A DNA stretch of 64,000 nucleotides from Lonicera japonica (Eukaryota > Streptophyta > Magnoliopsida > Dipsacales > Caprifoliaceae): contig CM038469.1 in the NCBI GenBank assembly GCA_021464415.1, positions 7,790,501 to 7,854,500 on the forward strand. The letters are read 5' to 3'. A program made the position numbers and the translations under genes. The notes beneath the pieces are model-generated. The model was given only the letters and a program-made list of their open reading frames with translations. It was not told the DNA's origin and searched no databases. Positions within the stretch are counted from its first letter, which is position 1, and each line of letters starts with the position of its first letter. This document shows positions 56,663 through 64,000 of the stretch, one piece after another.

Positions 56663-58413
56663 TGACCTGCCGAAAATAATTCCGTGCTTAGATACCCAAG
56701 TATAGCTTGTCAAGTTATAATACTTGGTAAGTCCAAGTGTCGAACCACAAGGATAGTTGGAAAGACAATGTGGTTATTACGAGTACAAGGCTTTGTTAAG
56801 ATAATTTAATGGATTGATTTTAATGGTTGATTTTAAAGTCTTGCAATAAAAATTAAAGTGATATAACAATAAATGAGAAAATGTTAAGGCACTATAGAAT
56901 TCATTTATTTTGCAAAGTTATATAGAATAAACCTCATTCAAAGTTCTCAATGTAATTCTTAAATATTGAGTATTTTACCAATTTCTAAGCAAAAAGGTGT
57001 GGACAAAAGCAACCCATTTCTATATAAATGCCATAAAAAGGGTGTAAGCAAAACTCAACAAAAGTGTATCTTTCATTTTTATCTTGTAACAAAGGGTGTG
57101 AAGTAAGTGAAACTCTTTACCTTATAATATTAAATCAAAATACAAACTTGAGATACACCAAAAAAAATGCACAAATTTAAACTAGGCATTTGAGAACTCA
57201 TTGTTAGTTTTCCCTAGACAATTGACTTAATTATGAAAATGGCCAACTACCAAGAGTTTAGCTCAATAAATCATAAAATTTCATTTGTCTAAAATTGAGA
57301 GGTCTAGATGGAGGTCAAACCATCCTATATAGACATATTTTGTAAACACAAATTGAATCCTTAAAATAATTATTGAAATTTTTTATGACATAAATTTAAA
57401 CGATCCTTTCTGGCAACAATTTAACTAAGAAGATGACGAGCCTCAAAATCATATAAAGTGTAGAAAGCACTCAACATATCATTAAAGTATTCAAGGATTA
57501 GAATCTCAAATTTATGGTATTTCTATGAATATTCAAAAACTAATCATGCTTGGTAATGAAAAGTATCTCATTCATAGTAGGAATGAACATAGGATAGTAA
57601 GAAATACACAAGTGTATCATCTCCCCATTAATGCTTGAGATCTATGTATACAAGGCATACAAAGTCAAATTATCATATAAAAATTATCTTACTAGCTTAT
57701 GAATGGTTGATTAAATGGAGAATATGAAGGATTCAACAAGTTTAATAATACTAACAATGGAATGAGAATTGAACTTACATAATTAATACATTGTAAACTT
57801 CATCTTTTAACCTTAGCAAAGAAATTTACTCCATAATAAATGCAGAGACAAGAATTATAGAAGTGAACTCCATTTCTCTCTCTAAAAGCTATTACAAGCT
57901 CTCTATAAATTGAGAAATGAGAATAATAAAAGATATCTTTCCAATACAACAATTAAGACTATAAATAGGAGTGTTGTGTTGGATGCCAAAAATAAACAAT
58001 ATTTTTTTATTCTTTTCATATATAAATCCACTTTCTTGGATGCCCTTTGTTGTATGAAAAATTCACTTTCTTGAATGCCATTTGTCCTATGAAAAATTTC
58101 ACCATCTTAAAATTCCCTTTGTCTCATGGAAAATTCTACCATTTTAAGATACCTTTTGTCACATGAAAAATTCCACTTTTTTAGATTCTTTTTGTCTCAT
58201 GAAAAATTCCACTAATATTGTATTAAATACAATATTTCTTGATATCTAAAGACAGTAAAATAAACACGAAATGTGCATTATAAGCATTGTTAAATACAAA
58301 GTGCTACAAGACTAATCGCGAAATAAGTTGGCAAACTGAGTAGTTTTAGAGAAATAAAAGCGTTAAGCAACTCCGAAAATGAGCGTATGAATGACAATAT
58401 TATGCGTTTATCA
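56663..58413 (-). repeat. Gypsy 3' LTR
   Basis: Starts (- strand) TGATAAACGCATAATATTGT and ends CGGCAGGTCA. Related to the LTR at 41658-43599 along most of its length. It contains repeats of 'gaaaaattc(c/t)accat/act' at 58050-58215. Confidence 0.85.
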
Positions 58414-59744
58414 ACTCCCCCGGCTTATCTCTTACTAGTCCCTTAGCAAGATAAATAAAAGCAAAATAATATTATTCAAATATGTATTTATAAAATGAAC
58501 TAAGCCATTTTAAAAACTTCCAAGTCCTCTTAGAATACAAGGTTTGTCTTGTGAAGGTTTACGGTGATGATACTTACAAACATCAAAAGTTTGATCGTGA
58601 TGAATGATGAGAATGGTGATTTCAAAAGTTCAATTTGCAAAGCTTATGACATTACTATCACTATTTCCAGAGTTGTGGGCTTTAAATAACTATCTAAATT
58701 GCTTATCTCCTTTAGAAACTTGACCCATACTTCCCGTTAATCACATGCTAAGCCTTGTATTAGTAAAATTCTCATTAAAACATAAAAAGTATTGATAATT
58801 AGAAATGGAAGAGACATTTCCTTAAAAAATGAAAGCTTCAAATTTTGTCCATCTCTAAGCATTTTTCTTATCTTTTCTTGAAATTTTTGCTAAATTAGTT
58901 CAAGGCAATTTTCATCTCTATGAGGGGCAGCAAACTCACAATATAAAAATTTGAAATTTTATGTTTATTTATTAAACTTAAAGGAAGTTATTCACACTTT
59001 CCTATATGGTAACTTTTACTAATCCATAATATTAGACAAAGAGACTTATGATTTAGTCAAATGAAGTTTTAAGTCAATATTATGATTAAAAGTCATCCAA
59101 TTTTTTCAAAGTGTCATGCATTTGTCCTCTCTATTGGAGAATCTTTTTGAAAAAGCTTCCATCATTTTTTTGAATAAGAATTCCTTCTTCGCAAAATAAA
59201 AATTACTCCAAGTGTTGCGAAAAAAATTCTCTATTTGAAGTATTTACACATTTTAAGGGACGTTTCTAGGGTCATGAATCTAATTGAAGCAAATCAAGTT
59301 AGATTATCACTCAAAATTCCATTTAGATCAAGGGATTCATGTCAATATCTAATGAACCAATCATCATCATTTAAAAAACAATTATTCATCATTTTTCAAA
59401 CTTTCAATTTTTTATTTTTTTTAAAATAAGCTCTAAAGACATGAAATTTTCAGAAATTTAAATGCCATTAAGTTTATGTACATTACCCCCCAACTTGAAA
59501 AATGCATTGTCCTCAATGTTCCCATTTGGCTTTTCGATTTCCATGAGATAAAATAGAGCTATTTTCAAAGGCAAAATTACTATATATACACACTAGCAAA
59601 TAAACGAGTTAGAATTAGATAAGACATAACATGCATGCATGATAATCACATTTCAAGCGTAATATCATGTTTATTAAACAAAACCCAAAAAATAAAGAAA
59701 ACAAATAATTTTTTTTTCATTTTTTTAAACATTACCTACGCTTG

Positions 59745-60770
59745 TTAGGCATAGGTCGAATTTTCGAGAGGAGTGAACTCCTCTCGAGGTGAAAATTCCA
59801 AAAACAGTTTCAATCTTTGTCCATTGACTTTGAATTCAAACCACATTTTTGGATCCATCACCGTCACGGCCCTAAATGAAAATACATGCTTGACAATGTA
59901 GGGGCCGGTCCAACGCGACTTTAACTTTTCAGGAAAAATGTGGAGACGCGTACCATAAATGAGGACTTTTTGTCCGAGTTTGAACTCTTTTGGCAAAATT
60001 GGTTTGTCATGATTTTTTTTTTTTGCATTTTCCTAAGATATGCGTCTCTTCGAAATTCCTCCAACTCCTCAAGTTGCGACTTCTGGTTACTTTTGGCTTT
60101 TTCCAAATCAAAGTTAATCATTTTAATCGCCCAAAATAATCAATGTTCTGGTTCAACGGGAAGATGGCAAGGCTTGCCATACACTATCCAGTAAGGAAAC
60201 ATTCATAAAATTGTTTTAAAAGCCGTACAATAATCTCAAAGTGCATCGTTATAAAGACCAATCCTTACGGTTTGGATTTACCCTTTTTTTCTAGGATTTG
60301 CTTAATCTCTTTATTGGCAAGTTCGGCTCGCCCATTGGTTTGCGGATAATAAACGAATGATACTTTGTGATTTGTCTCGTATTATTGCATTAAAGATTCA
60401 TTATTGGAAAAATGAGTACCACCACTTATAATCGCTTTGGGAGTGCCAAACCTTGTAAGAATATTTTCTTTTAAAAATTGGATCACCATTTTATGATCAT
60501 TTTTCTTGCAAGCTTGAGTCTCTACCCGCTTGGAAACATAATCAATCGTTACTAAAATATAAAGGTTACTGAAAGAGGATGGGAATGGTCCCATGAAATT
60601 GATTCTCCAACAATCGAACACTTCAACCACCAAGATCTATAAACATAATCAACCGCTACTAAAATATAAAGGTTACCAAAAGAGGATGATAATGCTCCTA
60701 TGAAATCGATTCCCCAACAATCGAACACTGCAACCACAAAGATCGGGTTGAACGGCATTATGCTTTTTCT
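59745..60770 (-). pseudogene. Gypsy integrase core and C-terminus, broken
   Basis: 59996-59745: PKEFKLGQKVLIYGTRLHIFPEKLKSRWTGPYIV, the C-terminal domain with KL.S.W.GPF. 60633-60382: core with [21 protein letters not shown] and [15 protein letters not shown]. The first catalytic Asp (usually IDFMG) is Asn here. The second (usually ISDGG) has its Asp missing. A ~112-bp segment is tandemly duplicated (60538-60648 and 60649-60755), repeating FDCW.I.F. Stops and frameshifts separate the parts. Confidence 0.85.
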
Positions 60771-60779
60771 TATATTCTC

Positions 60780-61439
60780 TCATAGCATTTGGCATCTCGG
60801 GCAAGTTTTACAATGTTGGTAAATGTGTTTGAACAATATTGGCCAATAAAGGCTATTTTGCAAGATCTTGGTTGCCGTTTTCTTAGCCGAGAAATGCCCT
60901 CCACAAGTTTCATTGTGGCAAAAAGTAAAGATTCTTTCAAACTTTTCATCCGGCACACAACACCTAATAATTTGATCCGTTCTATATTTAAATAAATATG
61001 GATCATCCCAATAAAAGTGGTTGTCCTCAGACAAGAATTTTTTTCGGTCTTGAGCATTCCAATGACTTGGCAGTTTTTCGGTGATGAGATAGTTCATGAT
61101 ATCGGCGTACCATAGAAAAGTTGAGATTACAAATAGTTGTTCATCTGGAAAATAGTCTTTGATAGCACTTTCTTCGATGTGATCGTTGAATGAAAGGCGA
61201 GATTGATGATCCGCCACCACATTTTCAACACCCTTCTTATCCTTTATGAAAAGATTGAATTCTTGTAAGAGAAGAATCCATCTTAAAAACCTCAGCTTTG
61301 CATCTTTCTTCTTGAAAAGGTACATAAGAGCCGCATGATCAGTGAAAATAGCAATAGGCAATTTAATAAAGTAAGACCGAAATTTGTCGAGAGCAAAGAC
61401 AATAACCAAAAGTTTATTTTCGGTGGTGGTGTAGATCAT
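60780..61439 (-). pseudogene. Gypsy RNase H and integrase zinc-binding domain
   Basis: Open for 219 codons: YTTTENKLLVIVFALDKFRSY, IFTDHAALMYLFKKKDAK, VENVVADHQSRL (RNase H), then HNETCGGHF...HCKTCPRCQ (HHCC zinc finger). The best preserved part of this element. Confidence 0.9.
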
Positions 61440-61508
61440 TTAAGCCTCATTGAGAGTTCGACTTGCATAATAGATCACTCCAGGCTTCTTGTCCTTTTTT
61501 TGGCCAAG

Positions 61509-62480
61509 TTAGGCCCCAACGGCATAGTCACTTGCATCGCACATAAGCTCAAAGGGAAGACTCCAATCTAGAGTTTGCATGATGGGTGCGGTAGTAAGCA
61601 TGTGCTTAAGTTTAACAAAGGATTCCTCACATTTTTTGGACAATTCAAATGGGGAATCTTTCAAAAGCAAATTATACATGGGTTTAGCGATAGCACTAAA
61701 TTTTTGAATGAACATTCGGTAAAATTCGGCAATTCTAAAAAATGAGTGAACATCATTAATTAACTTAGGGGTGGGGAGCTTCAAAATAAGCTCGATCTTT
61801 TCCTTGTACACTTTAATGCTTTTTCCCGATACCACATGGCCCAACACAATGCCCTTTGTCACCATAAAGTGGCATTTTTTCTAATTTAAGACGAGTTGCT
61901 TCTCGATGCACCTTGCTAAAAATGTTCAACATTGAGCAAACAATTATTGAACTACTTACCTTAAAGGGTAAAGTCGTCCACAAAAACATCTAGGGTCTTC
62001 TCTACCATATTGCTAAATATGCTCAACATATATCTTTAGAAAGTGACCGGTGAATCACACAAACCAAAAGGCATTTTTCGATAAGCAAAAGTACCAAATG
62101 GACATGTGAATGTTGTTTTTTTCTTGGTCCTCAAGATCAATTTCGATTTAGTTATACCTAAAAAATCTGTCCAAGAAAGAATAGAACTCATGTCCCATTA
62201 CTCTTTTAACTGTTTGATCTAAAAATGGGAGAGGGACAATGGTCCTTTCTAGTGAGTTCATTTAGCTTCCGGTAGTCTATGTACATTTGCCACTTGGTGG
62301 TGACTTGTTGAGGTATTAACTCATCATTTTCATTTTTAACTATCGTAAGCCGGGACTTTTTAGGTACAACTTAGGTCGGACTTACCCATTTACTATCCGA
62401 AATTGGATAGATGATCTTGGCATCTGGCAATTTTAATACCTCGGTTTTTACTACTTCTTGCATGTGAGGATTTAACCGTC
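61509..62480 (-). pseudogene. Gypsy reverse transcriptase, fragmented
   Basis: 61865-61509 is one frame: VLGHVVSGKSIKV, LPTPKLINDVHSFF...AEFYRMFI, ELMCDASDYAVGA. Around 62010-61960 the frame reads VEKTLDVFVDDF, so the catalytic Asp pair is still present. 62480-62090 has further RT pieces in broken frames. Confidence 0.8.
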
Positions 62481-62795
62481 GTTGAAATTATCTTGATGGC
62501 TTTGTACCCTCTTCTAAGTGAATTTTGTGAGTGTAAATTAATAGACTAATTCCTTGGAGGTCAGCTAACTTTCACCTTAAAGCTTTTTGATACTTACTTA
62601 GCATACTTACTAACCCTTATTTTTGATCATTTGAGAGTTCGGAGGAGATTAACACGGGGTATGTTTTGAAAGTACCTAGGAAAGCATACTTTAAATTGCT
62701 AAAAAGAGGATTGAGCTCTATCTTTTCTTCAAGCTTTGGTGGTTCCACTTGCACATCATCTTATAGCTTCAAAAATTCTTCATTGTTCCTATCAT

Positions 62796-63156
62796 TCAAA
62801 AAAAACACATGCACACATTCTTCGGATCATTGGGAGTGGTTAGCAAATCTTCCAGTTTTACAATACCATTTTTGTAATTGATGATAGCATTTGATGTTGC
62901 AAGAAAAGGCCTTCCCAAAATCAGGGGAATCTCATTTCCGGGATTGGATATCGATTGCATGTCAAGAACTATGAAATCCATGAAAAAATAGAACTTATCA
63001 ATTTGAAGTAAAACATCTTCTATAATTCCCCTTAAAATCTTGACCGATCAATCTGACAATTGGATCGTGACTTTTGTTGGTTTCAACTCTCCTAAACCCA
63101 ATTGTTAGTAGACCGAATATGGCAAGACATTAAAACTAGCACCCAAATTAAGCAAG
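62796..63156 (-). pseudogene. Gypsy aspartic protease, broken
   Basis: 63156-63090 reads LNLGASFNVLPYSVY-stop-QLGLGEL; the active-site Asp of D(L/S)GAS is Asn. 62981-62796 reads FIVLDMQS...IPLILGRPFLATSNAIINYKNG. Interrupted at 63157 by an LTR. Confidence 0.8.
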
Positions 63157-64000
63157 TGATAAACGCATAATATTGTCATGTCTAAGCTCCTTCCCGGAGT
63201 CGTTTGACGCGTTTGTTGCTTTAATTCTGCCTAATTATCCAGTTATCTCGAGATTAATGCCTTAGCGAGTGTTGTATCTAACATGGCCAAAGTGGTGTGT
63301 ATTTTGTAGTATTCCATGTGTTTGTAGGATTGGGATACAATGGCATTGCATGAAGTGATCAAGAGCAAGCTTGGAGGCTTGCAAAGTGCTGAGTGAAGAA
63401 ATTCCAGAACCATGATCGATCATGGGCATAACCATGATCGATCATAGGCATGTCCATGATCGATCATGGGCATAACCATGATTGATCATGGAACCATTTT
63501 TTCTGGCAGAACACTTCCATGATCGATCATGGGCATAACCATGATCGATCATGGCCCTGGCAACTTGGCCATTTCACACCCAAAATGGGCTATTTTAGTG
63601 GTTCAAGCTATTTTAGATATTTAGTTAGATATTTTGCAACTTTGTAATATATTTTATTTCTCTTAGCTTCTTGGGAAAGATATCTAAGTTTTTGTACAAG
63701 TTCTAGAGAGAAGTGGGAGCTAAAAGCTTGTAATTTCTTCTTCTTCTTGTAAGTTTACTTTGATTTTAAGAAATGAATGCTTCTTCTATAATTCTTGTTT
63801 CGAGTATTATGGAGTAGTCTTTTACTAAGGTTACGGAGGTGAATCGCGATATAATATTCGGTGATTTATGGCTCAATCCATGTTTAAAGTTTGAGAAATA
63901 GTTGTAAATCCTTTTCTTCTTCATTTCCTCCATTGTTACAAGCTTTCTAGGTATATTCATAATAAATTAAGACTTTATATGCCTTGTATATTTAGTGCTT
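63157..64000 (+). mobile_element. Start of a + strand LTR of another gypsy-type element
   Basis: Starts TGATAAACGCATAATATTGT, the same ~20-bp terminus as the - strand LTRs, then diverges completely. It runs past the window edge, so the other end, PBS and TSD cannot be checked. It sits inside the protease of the neighbouring gypsy. Confidence 0.7.
63410..63554. repeat. Six copies of the palindrome CCATGATCGATCATGG
   Basis: At 63410, 63432, 63454, 63476, 63517 and 63539, each 16 bp. Four are perfect; copies 2 (..catag) and 4 (..gattgatc..) have one change. Spacing is exactly 22 bp except one gap of 41 bp. The linker is usually gcataa. Confidence 0.97.

Larger units (their letters stand above)
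56663..63156 (-). mobile_element. Decayed Ty3/gypsy element, minus strand, 3' LTR to protease
   Basis: On the - strand, from high to low coordinates: protease, RT, RNase H, integrase, PPT (gccgggggagt, about 58424-58414) and 3' LTR 58413-56663 (1751 bp). Order and motifs are those of the Athila/Tat group. The 5' part is beyond the window or removed by the LTR inserted at 63157. Confidence 0.88.

Noticed and set aside
63410..63554. CRISPR-like array
   Set aside because: The repeats are 16-bp palindromes with 6-bp conserved linkers, not unique spacers, in a plant LTR.

Overview
The window is nuclear DNA from a flowering plant, most likely a eudicot. It is AT-rich, has spliced genes with GT..AG introns, and carries plant-specific element families: Cassandra with 5S rRNA-like LTRs, PIF/Harbinger with a separate Myb/SANT-like ORF1, Ty3/gypsy elements with tRNA-Asp-type primer sites, and Ty1/copia elements primed by initiator Met-tRNA. 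I cannot name the species. All calls come from reading the sequence by eye; no database search was run.

Region 1 (1-12.5 kb) is a degenerate DNA-transposon-like domain full of a short dyad, ATTACTGG-NN-CCAGTAAT. The dyad fills a seven-copy tandem array of about 416 bp (286-3223), the introns and flanks of a decayed Ulp1-like (SUMO-protease family) gene (4418-9038, + strand), a second tandem array (9054-10140) and a block at 11.1-11.5 kb. A CACTA/En-Spm TNP2-type transposase remnant (11.6-12.4 kb, - strand) converges on the Ulp1-like gene. Two copia fragments follow (12.5-14.6 kb).

Region 2 (14.9-54.6 kb) is one family-1 glycoside hydrolase (beta-glucosidase) gene on the - strand, broken into recognisable exons over about 39.7 kb by nested insertions. 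In + coordinate order these are: a copia element with near-identical LTRs (15780-21965, TSD CAATT); a truncated copia (23.5-25.6 kb); a chimeric mini-LTR element (25931-26740, TSD CATGA); a Cassandra composite inside an exon (27327-29926, TSD CCAAG); a hAT element (30868-40696, TSD GAGGAAAT) that holds a gag-protease-only gypsy element (32198-40661, TSD GCCGC); a gypsy LTR-gag fragment (41.0-43.6 kb); a fold-back element (44901-53411, TSD TAA) holding a 7.4-kb PIF/Harbinger (45057-52445, TSD TTA); and a small hAT (53510-53953, TSD TTCACATG). A TATA box (54713-54720) and a Tourist-like MITE (54871-55154) lie upstream of exon 1. The catalytic NEP motif survives, but the nucleophile (ENG) motif is gone, an exon group is missing, and stops and frameshifts are present: a pseudogene.

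Region 3 (56.4-64 kb) holds an inverted-repeat element, a decayed - strand gypsy (3' LTR, integrase, RNase H, RT, protease), and the start of a + strand LTR that interrupts its protease. That LTR carries six copies of the palindrome CCATGATCGATCATGG.

The most interesting systems are (a) the dyad arrays with a Ulp1-like gene, which resemble the cis-motif/anti-silencing-protein pairing known from VANDAL elements or the subterminal repeats of CACTA elements, and (b) the PIF/Harbinger element, which carries an apparently intact plant-mobile-domain gene and an unrecognised small ORF beside a dead transposase.
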